Of a stretch of 64,000 bases of DNA, positions 6,690 to 14,968 are shown in pieces. Each line of letters opens with the position of its first letter. Positions within the stretch are counted from its first letter, which is position 1. The stretch lies in assembly GCA_017307285.1 (NCBI GenBank), contig JAFKFI010000057.1:1-64000 (forward strand), given 5' to 3'. This stretch comes from Alphaproteobacteria bacterium. Its GTDB lineage: Bacteria; Pseudomonadota; Alphaproteobacteria; Acetobacterales; Acetobacteraceae. Made by a program: the position numbers and the translations under genes. A model generated the notes under the pieces. That model searched no databases and was not told the origin of the DNA. It saw only the letters and a program-made list of their open reading frames with translations.

Positions 6690-9177
6690 AATCCAGGGCT
6701 TCCGCGCGTTCGGCCGCGCGGTCCAGACCCTCGACCTGCCGTCCCTGCTGGCCGCAATCTGCGGGCCAAATAGCCAGGGCAAAACGAGCCTCGCGGAAGC
6801 CGTCGAATTCCTGCTGACGGGGCAGATCGTCCGCCGCGCGCTGATGGCGAGCAGCCAGGACGAGTTCGCCGACGCGCTGCGCAACGCACATTTGCCGGCA
6901 AGCACGCAGGTCTTCGTGCAGGCAACCATTGCGGATTCGGGTGGTGCGCCGCGTATCGTGAAGCGCGTGCTCAAGGCCGATTACAGCAAGAAGCAGGAAT
7001 GCGAGACGGTCCTCACCATCGACGGGAAGCCGGCTAACGAAGCCGATCTTGCAGCGCTGGGCGTCGTGCTGTCGCAGCCGCCGCTGCGCGCGCCGGTGCT
7101 CGCGCAGCATACGCTCGGCTACGTGTTCTCGGCGCGGCCGCAGGATCGCGCGAGCTATTTCAAGGCGCTGCTCGAAGTCACCGATCTTGAGGAATTCCGC
7201 AACCAGGTATCTGCGCTCGACAACGAGATAGCCGCGCCAGCCAGCCCTCTGATCGAAAAGCTTGAGACAGCCGCCGGCATCGCGGGCGCGGGCCGGCTCG
7301 TGAAGCCCCTTCTTGCGAAGGTGCCGACACCGGCGGAAATAGCGGCCGCGCTTGCCGGCTGCGCGAAAGAGCTGATAGCGGCGGCCGGGGAGACCCCACC
7401 CGCCGATGCCGACGCGCTGTTCGCCCGGCTCGGCGTGCTTCTGACCGAAAGGCGGGCGAAGACCTTTGCCCTGAAAGGCTTCGATCGCAAACCGCTTGCG
7501 CCGTGGTCAGGAGCGACCGCCGCGCAGCAGGATGCGCTTACAGTCTATGTCGCAGAACGCGGTAAGGTAGACGAAGAGACGCGGCGGCTCGTCGGTCTGT
7601 TCCGCGAGGCGCTGGCGCTGCCCGCCGTCGAAAACGCGCACGCCGATATCGACTGCCCGCTCTGTGGATCGGAAGCAGCGCTGACCGCCGCCCGCATTGC
7701 CCATATCCGGGGCCGCGTCGCCGACACCGAGAGCTTCCAACAGGCGCAGAAAGACGCGGCCGAAGCCCTGACGCAGATGCAGGCGCTTGTCAAAAGCGCC
7801 GTGGACGGCGTGATCGAAGCGTTGCCACTTCTTATCACCCATCCCTCGCGCGCCCGCAGGGCGCGGGGCATTCGCGTCGCACGCATCCATGCCCTGCTCG
7901 GCGCGGAGGCAAAGCCGCAGGTGGAGCTTTGGCTTTCCTGCCTGCGGCGACTGGTCCGCGCGCGGACGCGCGTGGTTTTGGCCGCGAAGCGGCTTACCGG
8001 ACTGGTCAGCGACGCCATCGAGAAACCGGAGTCGCTGGATGACCCCGCTTTGATCCGGGACGGCTTCACTACGCTTGCCGCGGCCCGCGACGCGTTCGCG
8101 GCTGGGCTCGTCCCCTACGATCCCGCCGAGAAGGCCGTGAGCGACGCCTTGCGCGAAGTGGTGGACGCGCAGAGCGAGACGACCGGCTGGCAGGAACTGA
8201 TCGACCTTGCGGGGGATTGGGAGAATCTGCGCGCTGCGCTTATCGACCGTTCCGCGCATGAACAGGCGGCAAAGGAGCTCGCCCAGGCGCTGAAGCAGAT
8301 CGACAAGGGCAATGAGGCTGTCCTCGAAGAGAAGTTCGGCGACCTCAGCGACGGCGTGCAGACATGGTGGGATTTACTGCGTCCGGACGAGCTCAGCTTC
8401 TTTTCAGGGGTGCGGCCGCGCCCCGGCGCGCGCCGCACCATCGACTTCAAGGCGGGGCTGTCCGCGAACCTCGACCGCAGCGAGCCGAAGCTGCGCGACG
8501 TGATCGCCGTGTTCAGCCAGTCGCAACTGCATTGCCTTGGCCTCGCGCTTTTCCTCGCGCGGTCGGTGAAGGAGAATTCCGGCTTCGTCGTGCTCGACGA
8601 TCCCATCCTCTCGAGCGACGAGGATTACCGCGCCTTCTTCAATTCGAGCGTGATTGAAGAGCTGCTGAAGCGCGGCATGCAGGTGATCGTGCTGACGCAG
8701 GACCAGCGCACCTGGAAAGATCTCGGCGAACGCTACCTGCACCAGAACATCACGCTCTTCCAGATCGCGCTGCAAAGCCCCGGCAACGGATCGACCGTCA
8801 CCAACACGGCGGACGATCTCGGCATGGCGATTGATCGGGCTGACAAGCTGGTGCGAAGCAATCATCCCGACATGCTCAAGCAGGGCGGTAGCGTCATCCG
8901 CGACGCCGCCGAACGCTTTTGCAAGGAAATGCTGGTGCGGGACCGGCGCGCGACGGGCGCCGCCGCCGCTTCGCTCAGCGATTACACCAACAGAAACCTC
9001 GGCCAGCTCTGCCCGCTGGTCGAGCCGCTGCTGACGCAAGACGCATCGCATCCAGGCAAGTTGCGCACGATCGGCGGCACGGTGAACCCGGCAAACCACG
9101 ATGACGCCGTGCCGGCAGCCGGAGCGCTCAAGGTCGCGCTCGGCGACCTGCGCTTTCTCAAGAAGACATATCTCTGA
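6664..9177 (+). CDS. Rad50/RecF/SMC-like AAA ATPase
   Basis: An 837-residue ATPase with split ABC-type head halves. The N-terminal head begins ISKLEIQGFRAFG and has GPNSQGKT (34-41, Walker A). A long helical middle has CPLC at 331-334, which resembles a Rad50 zinc hook. The C-terminal head carries FSQSQLHCLGLALFLA (signature, about 617) and FVVLDDPILSSDEDYR (Walker B, Asp645-Asp646, with D-loop). Such proteins act on DNA ends or sense invader nucleic acids and often drive a partner nuclease. Here the partners are probably the small gene before it and the HEPN-like and nuclease-like genes after it. It is encoded 26 bases inside the preceding gene. Confidence 0.85.
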   Translation: MTCRISKLEIQGFRAFGRAVQTLDLPSLLAAICGPNSQGKTSLAEAVEFLLTGQIVRRALMASSQDEFADALRNAHLPASTQVFVQATIADSGGAPRIVKRVLKADYSKKQECETVLTIDGKPANEADLAALGVVLSQPPLRAPVLAQHTLGYVFSARPQDRASYFKALLEVTDLEEFRNQVSALDNEIAAPASPLIEKLETAAGIAGAGRLVKPLLAKVPTPAEIAAALAGCAKELIAAAGETPPADADALFARLGVLLTERRAKTFALKGFDRKPLAPWSGATAAQQDALTVYVAERGKVDEETRRLVGLFREALALPAVENAHADIDCPLCGSEAALTAARIAHIRGRVADTESFQQAQKDAAEALTQMQALVKSAVDGVIEALPLLITHPSRARRARGIRVARIHALLGAEAKPQVELWLSCLRRLVRARTRVVLAAKRLTGLVSDAIEKPESLDDPALIRDGFTTLAAARDAFAAGLVPYDPAEKAVSDALREVVDAQSETTGWQELIDLAGDWENLRAALIDRSAHEQAAKELAQALKQIDKGNEAVLEEKFGDLSDGVQTWWDLLRPDELSFFSGVRPRPGARRTIDFKAGLSANLDRSEPKLRDVIAVFSQSQLHCLGLALFLARSVKENSGFVVLDDPILSSDEDYRAFFNSSVIEELLKRGMQVIVLTQDQRTWKDLGERYLHQNITLFQIALQSPGNGSTVTNTADDLGMAIDRADKLVRSNHPDMLKQGGSVIRDAAERFCKEMLVRDRRATGAAAASLSDYTNRNLGQLCPLVEPLLTQDASHPGKLRTIGGTVNPANHDDAVPAAGALKVALGDLRFLKKTYL

Positions 9178-9278
9178 GGTGTGAGCGCCGTTCATGGAGA
9201 TCACCGGTTTTCGGGCGAAGCAGTGCACCATCTACATACGCTGATGGCCCGACCGGCCCGGCGCGCGAGGGAGGAGAA

Positions 9279-9923
9279 ATGGCCGTGTCGTTGAGCTTCG
9301 TCAAAAAGATTGCGCCAAAATCAATTGATGCGATGGCCATCGCAGAAGTGGTCGATCGGGTTGAGACCTTGAACCAAGGCATTGCCGAGTTCTGGTCAAA
9401 GAGTGACGGCTGGGCTCCCGTCGCCGCTGCCGGCCTGCTCGGAAAATCGCGGCTCGATTGGCAGGCCTCATTGTCGGGATCGCTTAGGCTCTGGATGCGG
9501 GAGCCGCCTAACGCGCTCACGCCGGCGGAACTCATCCTGGCTTGGGCCAATCTGGGAAGCCTCGTCGAAGGCACGATCAAGACGCTTCTGTCAGTCTGGT
9601 ACGAGACCTACAAGGGCGACATCGACAATCTCAAGAAGGCGAACGCCTACGACAACGCAAAGCAGACGTCACACGCTCCAGACGGACTGGGCCTCGAGAA
9701 GCTGCGCAATTATTGCAAAATAAAAGGGCTGCTTGGCGTCGAAGGCGACGCGCTTGTCGAACTTGTGCAGCAACGTCGAAACGCGATTCACGCGTTCAAA
9801 GACCGACCGATTGGTGACGGGGTCGAATTTCAGAAGGCCGTGCGCAGTTATCTCGTACTCCTGCGGGCGATCAACGGCAGATTTCCATATCCGGACGAGA
9901 TGTATGAGCCGCGTGAGCATTAG
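9279..9923 (+). CDS. HEPN-like protein, possible ribonuclease effector
   Basis: A mostly helical 214-residue protein. LVELVQQRRNAIHAFKDRPIG holds Arg166-x4-His171, the R-x4-6-H arrangement of HEPN ribonucleases, followed by helices typical of the fold (FQKAVRSYLVLLRAI). GGGAGGAG sits directly before the ATG. The gene follows the SMC-like ATPase by about 100 bases and precedes the nuclease-like gene by 8 bases. Many HEPN proteins cut RNA in toxin-antitoxin and abortive-infection systems. This assignment rests on the motif and secondary-structure impression, not on a search. Confidence 0.6.
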   Translation: MAVSLSFVKKIAPKSIDAMAIAEVVDRVETLNQGIAEFWSKSDGWAPVAAAGLLGKSRLDWQASLSGSLRLWMREPPNALTPAELILAWANLGSLVEGTIKTLLSVWYETYKGDIDNLKKANAYDNAKQTSHAPDGLGLEKLRNYCKIKGLLGVEGDALVELVQQRRNAIHAFKDRPIGDGVEFQKAVRSYLVLLRAINGRFPYPDEMYEPREH

Positions 9924-9931
9924 GTGAAGCT

Positions 9932-10453
9932 TTGCGAGATCTGAGAGATCTAACTCCGCCTGAGCTGCTCGTGTTGCACGCTGCGGTATCGGAGGAACTC
10001 CGACGGCGCGGCGTCATCCGAAGTTCGAATAATCCCGTCGGCGATCTTGCTGAGCGTCTGTTTTGTCGCGCCTTCGGTTGGAAGCAGGCGCCGAACTCGA
10101 TGCGCGATGCCGACGCCACGGATGCCGCTGACGTGCGATATCAGATCAAGGGACGACGCCTGACGTCGCATAACAACTCGCGTCAACTCGGGGCGCTTCG
10201 CGATCTGCCGGCGCGGGCCTTTGATGTGCTTGCCGCCGTTCTGTTCCAGGAGGACTATCGAGTTCTCAGGGCAGCACTGATCCCGCACGTCCGCGTTTTG
10301 GAATTGGCAAAGCGCGTTGAGCGAACCAACAGTTGGCGGTTTCTGCTTCGCGATGCCATCTGGTCGATGCCTGGCGTCCGCGATGTAACCACCGAGCTCC
10401 AACAGGCAGAAGCCTCCTGGGCATTGGCATTGACCGACGATTCGAAAGCATAA
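9932..10453 (+). CDS. PD-(D/E)XK-like nuclease-fold protein
   Basis: A 173-residue protein starting at TTG 9932, the only initiator available after the in-frame stop at 9914-9916. Residues 33-50 (NPVGDLAERLFCRAFGWK) give a conserved-looking Glu41. Residues 62-76 (ATDAADVRYQIKGRR) give Asp67...Gln71-x-Lys73, the pattern of PD-(D/E)XK nucleases with Q in place of D/E. It follows the HEPN-like gene by 8 bases, implying one transcript. It could be a DNA-cleaving effector or an inactive structural relative. A hairpin follows 2 bases after its stop. Confidence 0.6.
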   Translation: MRDLRDLTPPELLVLHAAVSEELRRRGVIRSSNNPVGDLAERLFCRAFGWKQAPNSMRDADATDAADVRYQIKGRRLTSHNNSRQLGALRDLPARAFDVLAAVLFQEDYRVLRAALIPHVRVLELAKRVERTNSWRFLLRDAIWSMPGVRDVTTELQQAEASWALALTDDSKA

Positions 10454-10455
10454 AA

Positions 10456-10504
10456 TTCACGCTCGATCACTAATAGGAAATGATGCTTCGTGATTGAGCG
10501 TGAA
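10456..10504. terminator. Hairpin after the 4-10.5 kb gene cluster
   Basis: TTCACGCTCGATCAC (10456-10470) pairs with GTGATTGAGCGTGAA (10490-10504), 14 of 15 positions, around a 19-base loop, just after the nuclease-like stop. No U-tract follows, so it may be a processing or protein-binding hairpin instead. Confidence 0.5.
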
Positions 10505-10623
10505 GACGGAGGAGGCGAGGTCTCCAAATAAGTGATTGATTTGACGCGCGGATCAGCGCGGGGCGGCCGAACTGGTGCCGATAACTGGGAGAGGTATCAA
10601 GTGCGCCAACGGGACCATCACGG

Positions 10624-10848
10624 TCAATCACGTGAGCTCTCCATGAGTCGGTTCGACGCACGACAAGAGACGCGATTCTGTTCGTCCCACTCGTCAAGCT
10701 CGGCGATCGGGTAGAGAACGGCCTTTCCGATCTTTAAGAAGCCAGGTCCGACTCGCATCGAACGCCAGTTTCTTAGCGTACCGACAGAGACTTCGCCACG
10801 GTAGCGTTCTGCGACTTCTTCGGGGGTCAGGAATTTGGGGGCATCCAT
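10624..10848 (-). CDS. AlpA/excisionase-like DNA-binding protein
   Basis: A 74-residue protein with MerR/HTH_17-like architecture: FLTPEEVAERYRGEVSVGTLRNWR (helix-turn-helix) followed by GPGFLKIGKAVLYPIAELDEWDEQN, the usual binding-domain pattern of AlpA/Xis-type proteins. CGGAG lies 7 bases before the ATG. Such proteins regulate or direct integrase-mediated excision of mobile elements, but no integrase is present in this window. It sits between the 4-10.5 kb cluster and the cargo, so it may mark an old element boundary. Confidence 0.75.
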   Translation of the reverse strand: MDAPKFLTPEEVAERYRGEVSVGTLRNWRSMRVGPGFLKIGKAVLYPIAELDEWDEQNRVSCRASNRLMESSRD

Positions 10849-11125
10849 GAGCGACTCCGTTCCACTTTAAGGCCACCGGCGACTTGGTGGCTCGTGCTCC
10901 GAGCGGACGGACTTGGTCACGTGCGCTTCACGGGTCGCCCCGCAGCACACGTCCACTCACGCTCGTTCACGAAAAGAAATGCCGCGCATTTGGTGGTGGT
11001 GGAAGTGGTCTCCGATTGTGGTCGTAAAAATGGATAATAGCGGCGGCAAAACGGTCGGAGCGAAACTTGTCGCGATGAGAACTCGCGTCACTCTCTGGCC
11101 AAACGAGCGTCGCATCGGAGTTGCT

Positions 11126-11611
11126 ATGAACGGCAAACCCAGAAGGACGCGCCAAATGCCAAATACCAAGAGGAAGAGGCCTACACTCAAGCTGCCGGAG
11201 ATACAGCCGGGCAACTGGCGCGGCGAGATTCTTGGGAGCTGCACGCTCAGTTTTGGGCAGGTCGTGCAGCCCGGTCCGCCACGACGGTCGGTCGAGTTCA
11301 CCTATGTGATAATGCCTGGAGCTCTTACCATGCCCGAGGCTCGGTTCACTTGGCCCGGCGTCATTATGATTATGACACCCACCCCCATGAAAACCGAATT
11401 GCCGGATGCGGGCCGATTATTCCGAACCGAGCATTTTCCCTCGCTGAACCTGTCACTTGAGGTCACGCGCGGGCAGTTTTCGGACATGTTGCGGATGCTG
11501 GAGGCAAAGCGCCTGAAGGATTTTCACTTTACTTTGGAGAATGAAGCCGAAGACTCGTGGCCGATCTACAGCTGGGGTATGTCTGCGGCCCTTCTCAATG
11601 CAATCAGGTAA
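11126..11611 (+). CDS. Hypothetical protein
   Basis: An approximately 161-residue protein, unrecognised. The start is ATG 11126, with CGGAG 7 bases upstream; the frame is open further left (ATG 10979), but that extension is Arg- and Trp-rich with no visible ribosome site. The body (LPEIQPGNWRGEILGSCTL, RSVEFTYVIMPGAL, FPSLNLSLEVTRGQFSDML) alternates like a beta-rich single-domain protein. No signal peptide or membrane helix is seen. It stands alone between the AlpA-like gene and the kinase-like gene. Confidence 0.5.
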   Translation: MNGKPRRTRQMPNTKRKRPTLKLPEIQPGNWRGEILGSCTLSFGQVVQPGPPRRSVEFTYVIMPGALTMPEARFTWPGVIMIMTPTPMKTELPDAGRLFRTEHFPSLNLSLEVTRGQFSDMLRMLEAKRLKDFHFTLENEAEDSWPIYSWGMSAALLNAIR

Positions 11612-11660
11612 CTCCTCTCCTCACAGGGGTGGCCGCTGTCCCGCATAAGGGGAGACATCA

Positions 11661-12245
11661 TCAAGTCTTAAATTTCAGCCAGCACCGCTTCCAGTCGATG
11701 CTCGCGGCCCGCGGGGTGCTAAATCGAATAATCTCATCCACTGTTGCGCCAACGGGTCTTGCCGTGTCGATTTCATGATTGGATGATTTTCTCAACAATG
11801 GCTCGACCAGCGCAATGAGCTCTCGAACTTTGCTCCGATCTTCTTCGTTGTGGCCATAACCACCAGAGGAACGTGCCTCGAGCCGCTCCATGACCGTTCC
11901 AACCGGAGCGGAGAGGAGAATGATTTTGTCGATCAACGGGAATAGGCGCGCCATGTTTTGCGCGCATCCTCCAATGAACAACGTGCCTTCCGTATGCTCT
12001 AAGAGAAGCGCTCTGACCTTCCCTTCGCGCCAGACCCAATCTTTTCCCTTCTGCGGAGTGCGCGAGTCAGAGGCGTCGAAGTCGATCCATTCGGACCACT
12101 CCGGCGAATCGAGATCTATGGCCGCGTAGCCTCGTCTTGCAAGTTCGTCTATCACCGCCGATTTTCCGGCCCCGGACATGCCCGTGATCAATACGCGTGC
12201 TATATAGCGCTCGCGAGAAACGGCCTGCGTAGTCGGCTCGATCAT
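11661..12245 (-). CDS. Small P-loop kinase-like ATPase
   Basis: A 194-residue protein with GMSGAGKS (22-29) near the N-terminus and an adenylate/shikimate-kinase-like layout (ARVLITGMSGAGKS, YAAIDLDSPEW, GTLFIGGCAQN, IDKIILLSAPVGTVMERL). It probably phosphorylates a small molecule; the substrate is unknown. AAGGA lies 3 bases before the ATG. It is downstream of an SDR-ArsR pair on the same strand. A frameshifted paralogue survives near 14.0-14.25 kb, so a copy was once duplicated or acquired nearby. Confidence 0.75.
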   Translation of the reverse strand: MIEPTTQAVSRERYIARVLITGMSGAGKSAVIDELARRGYAAIDLDSPEWSEWIDFDASDSRTPQKGKDWVWREGKVRALLLEHTEGTLFIGGCAQNMARLFPLIDKIILLSAPVGTVMERLEARSSGGYGHNEEDRSKVRELIALVEPLLRKSSNHEIDTARPVGATVDEIIRFSTPRAASIDWKRCWLKFKT

Positions 12246-12280
12246 TTGTCCTTCCTTTCCTTAGCATTGCGGGGCTGAGG

Positions 12281-12553
12281 TCAGTGCTGAAGGACGGCAT
12301 AAACAGCCACCCAGCTGATCATCGGCGCGAGGCCTTGTGGCTTTGCTCGATAGTGCGTCTGACATCCCTCTTTCCGGTGGCGGACGAGGCCAGCCTCTTT
12401 GAGGACGCCTAGATGCTTCGAAACAGCTGGCTGGGAGATTCCAGCGTAGGCGGTTAAAGCACGCATGTTTTGGTCGCCTGTGCAACAAAGCCGCTCGAAC
12501 AGGGGCCGACGCGTCGGATCTGATAAAGCGTCGAAGATTTGGTTCAGCGACAA
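12281..12553 (-). CDS. ArsR-family transcriptional regulator
   Basis: A 90-residue winged helix (IFDALSDPTRRPLFERL, then AGISQPAVSKHLGVLKEAGLV, then HYRAK). This is the non-metal SdpR-like branch: no cysteine metal box is seen. The start appears to be TTG at 12553, placing it 6 bases after the SDR stop, so the two are co-transcribed. The expected role is repression of its own operon. Confidence 0.85.
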   Translation of the reverse strand: MSLNQIFDALSDPTRRPLFERLCCTGDQNMRALTAYAGISQPAVSKHLGVLKEAGLVRHRKEGCQTHYRAKPQGLAPMISWVAVYAVLQH

Positions 12554-12559
12554 TGGCCC

Positions 12560-13306
12560 TTATGCCGCCTGTTGAGCGGGATAGAGCGTAAGGATGTTGA
12601 CGTTGACCCTTTTTGGTTGGGTGACCGCGTAAATGATGCCGGCTGCGACGTCCTGGGCTTCAAGTAGTTCCATGTCGCCAAGACGCTTCTCGACGGCGTC
12701 GCGGACATCGGGTCGCATTTGAGAGATGAACTCTGTGCTTACGGCTCCGGGCTCGACAGAGGTCACTCGGATGCCATCTGTGCAGACTTCACGCCGCAGC
12801 GATTCCGCGATCGCGGTGGCCGCGTGTTTAGAGGCCGAATAGACCGTTGAGGGGTGAATGTAACGGCCCGTACCTGACGACAAGATCACAACATGGCCAT
12901 CACGCTGAGCTTTCATGATCGGCAACGCAGCAGCAATGGAATAGAGCAAACCGAAAACGTTGACATCGAACATTTGCCGATACTCGCTGGTCGTGGTGCG
13001 TTGGAATGGCGCAGCCACCCCGACGCCCGCGATGGCGAGCAACATGTCCAAGCGTCCAAATTCATCCACGACCCGGTCAACTGCCGCGGACATCTGCGTT
13101 TCTGTAGCAACATCGGTCTGGATAGGCAGCGCCTCGCCACCGTTCTCGCGGATTCGGTCAGCCAACCTTTCAAGGCGATCGAGCCGGCGAGCGATGATCG
13201 CTAATTTGGCCCCCTCCGACGCAAGCGCGAGTGCGGTGGCCTCGCCGATCCCCGAGGAGGCACCGGTTACCAAGGCTACCCTTCCTTGAAGTCTGCGTGC
13301 CTCCAT
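12560..13306 (-). CDS. SDR-family oxidoreductase
   Basis: A 248-residue classical short-chain dehydrogenase: TGASSGIGEA (NAD(P)-binding glycine motif, about 14-23), LAIAGVG (NAG-like position), catalytic Ser in ILSSGTGRY and YSASK (Tyr-x3-Lys) further on. It reduces or oxidises an alcohol or carbonyl of unknown identity with NAD(P)H in the cytoplasm. The start is ATG 13306 (MEARRLQG), which begins just before the Rossmann fold. It leads a two-gene unit with the ArsR gene. Confidence 0.9.
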   Translation of the reverse strand: MEARRLQGRVALVTGASSGIGEATALALASEGAKLAIIARRLDRLERLADRIRENGGEALPIQTDVATETQMSAAVDRVVDEFGRLDMLLAIAGVGVAAPFQRTTTSEYRQMFDVNVFGLLYSIAAALPIMKAQRDGHVVILSSGTGRYIHPSTVYSASKHAATAIAESLRREVCTDGIRVTSVEPGAVSTEFISQMRPDVRDAVEKRLGDMELLEAQDVAAGIIYAVTQPKRVNVNILTLYPAQQAA

Positions 13307-13465
13307 ACTTCGCCAATTCCTCTTCGAACTAGGTAGTGCTTGGTTCACAGGCCTCGAGTCCGACGTGACTCCCGTCGAGCAGGAGGGGGCGTGCGTGCGA
13401 GGTCGTGCGTGAATGACCGAAATGCCGTCACCCTTTAGCTAGGGCCATTTCCGTCCGGTTATAAC

Positions 13466-13480
13466 GTGCGCGGCGCGCAC
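13466..13480. promoter_or_regulatory. Short inverted repeat between divergent genes
   Basis: GTGCGC and GCGCAC flank a 3-base spacer in the 243-base gap between the SDR gene (minus) and the hypothetical gene at 13550 (plus). It is a candidate operator, and the surrounding gap holds no gene that I can see. Confidence 0.35.
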
Positions 13481-13549
13481 TAAAACCTGCGTCGGCTGCA
13501 ACGAAACTCACGGTCCGAATTTGCTAAGAACCGAGTCTACGCCGGAGGC

Positions 13550-13969
13550 ATGAGCATAGGAAAGCTCCGTCCTCACTGCCGCTTGGAGCACATCTTACAA
13601 ATGCCTGATCCGCTTCATCCTTGCCTCGCAGAGATTCGCGCCAAGGCCCATCAGACGCGCAGGGCGTTCGAGTCAGGTTGCTTCGACGTGTCAGTTGCAC
13701 GACGAGCGTATACCGATTACGCCTCAGACATTGATGTCGATCTCTTCCTGTCGCACTCTCGCAGGCTCTTTCCGGCTCTGAATTGTGGGCTCTGCTCAAC
13801 CTACTTGCGTGCTGTGCTCCACTGCGGAACCGTCCGGCGCGGTCGCTACAACGCCGACCTCCATACGGTGTTGATAATCGGCTCGACGGTCATTGATGTC
13901 ACAGCAGATCAATTCGGAGGCCCTCCTGTATATATTGGGCCGCTAAGGCAGCCGTGGACTTTGCCGTAG
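13550..13969 (+). CDS. Hypothetical protein with Cys-His-Asp-like spacing
   Basis: A 139-residue protein, unrecognised. GLCSTYLRAVL, LHTVLIIG and IDVTADQFGG place Cys, His and Asp in the order seen in papain-like or transglutaminase-like enzymes, so a cysteine-hydrolase fold is possible but unproven. The start is uncertain: ATG 13550 has GGAGG too close (2 bases), and ATG 13601 (MPDPLHPCLAE) is an alternative. Its context is a cargo region with decayed genes. Confidence 0.5.
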   Translation: MSIGKLRPHCRLEHILQMPDPLHPCLAEIRAKAHQTRRAFESGCFDVSVARRAYTDYASDIDVDLFLSHSRRLFPALNCGLCSTYLRAVLHCGTVRRGRYNADLHTVLIIGSTVIDVTADQFGGPPVYIGPLRQPWTLP

Positions 13970-13989
13970 CGCTCAAGGGCAATGAGTTT

Positions 13990-14250
13990 GTTCTCGTTCA
14001 AGCAACAGTGATGCCGCGAGAGACGCCTTTGTGCGATGCACACGACCCTGACGCCAGGCCCAGTCGTTTCCTTCGCGCGCAGCAGTCATCGGGATTAGCG
14101 AGACCCAATGCGCCATTCGAGGGTTTCTAAGTGAATGGCTAGGTAGCTTGCGCGAAGAGTGCCTGAGCGAGGCCCATTCCCCGGCTCCCGAGCAGCCTGC
14201 GATCAGCACGCGGTGACGTGCTGCTCCGGCAGGCGGAGGAAACTGATCTC
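13990..14250 (-). pseudogene. Decayed paralogue of the small P-loop kinase
   Basis: In one frame HRVLIAGCSGAG matches RVLITGMSGAG of the kinase gene at 11661-12245. Shifting frame gives MGLAQALFAQAT then a stop. A third frame gives LAIHLETLEW, matching YAAIDLDSPEW. Further on NDWAWRQGRV matches KDWVWREGKV. The P-loop Lys is lost and at least two frameshifts and stops interrupt it, so it is non-functional. Confidence 0.75.
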
Positions 14251-14361
14251 CTGCGCGCTGGCGCACGGATGGGTAAGTCGGCAAGCGCTCAATTTGATGT
14301 TGTCACAGCCCCACGACGCTCCGGGCGACGCCGGCCTATACGGACGCGCCTGACAGAGTCA

Positions 14362-14460
14362 CTTAGGAAGAAACCTAAGGCAGTTAGTCGCGAGTGGCTG
14401 AATTTACGACAGAAACCGGAACATAACTTAGGGCTTGCCCTAAGCGACGCTCGCCCTTAG
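14362..14460. promoter_or_regulatory. CTTAGG/CCTAAG operator-like array before ArsR-SRPBCC genes
   Basis: CTTAGG (14362-14367) and CCTAAG (14374-14379) form one inverted pair. CTTAGGGC-TT-GCCCTAAG (14427-14444) is a perfect 18-base inverted repeat. GCCCTTAG recurs at 14453-14460. All lie 35-135 bases before the ArsR ATG at 14495, as expected for an autoregulated ArsR promoter. Confidence 0.6.
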
Positions 14461-14494
14461 TATCGCTGCAAATCCCCTAGCGAGAGAGCATTTG

Positions 14495-14848
14495 ATGGTC
14501 GCCACCGCCGCGCTTGAACCCATCGACACCGTATTCCGGGCGCTGGCGGATCCCACCCGGCGGCGGGTGCTCGAACGCCTAAGCCAAAGCCCGGCCAGTG
14601 CGAGCGAGCTTGCTGCGCCGTTTGGCATGGCCCTGCCGTCGTTCGTCGAGCATCTCGGCGTGCTCGAACGATGCGGTTTGGTGAGCTCGCAAAAGGCAGG
14701 GCGCGTTCGAATGTATCGCTTAGCCCCGAAACGGCTGCGGCTTGCAGAGGAGTGGCTCGGCCGGCAGCGCGAACTATGGGAGCGACGGCTCGATCAGCTG
14801 GATGAGTACGTGATTCAGTTGAAGAACGATCGGAAGAACACGCCATGA
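14495..14848 (+). CDS. ArsR-family transcriptional regulator
   Basis: A 117-residue winged-helix protein: VFRALADPTRRRVLERL, SELAAPFGMALPSFVEHLGVLERCGLV, then RMYRL, with an extended C-terminal helix (EEWLGRQRELWERRLDQLDEYV) typical of ArsR proteins paired with SRPBCC partners. The ATG at 14495 follows GAGAGA. The downstream gene is an AHSA1-type protein, the usual neighbour. Upstream CTTAGG repeats are its likely operators. Confidence 0.88.
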   Translation: MVATAALEPIDTVFRALADPTRRRVLERLSQSPASASELAAPFGMALPSFVEHLGVLERCGLVSSQKAGRVRMYRLAPKRLRLAEEWLGRQRELWERRLDQLDEYVIQLKNDRKNTP

Positions 14849-14968
14849 GGTGTGCGGACGCGGCGGTCCTGACCAGCCTCATTGGACCCGAGCGACATCG
14901 ACCGGTCTCACGCATTTCGGGCGATTGCCGCTGATGCTGAAATTCCATCAAGAAGAAGGCTAGTATGT

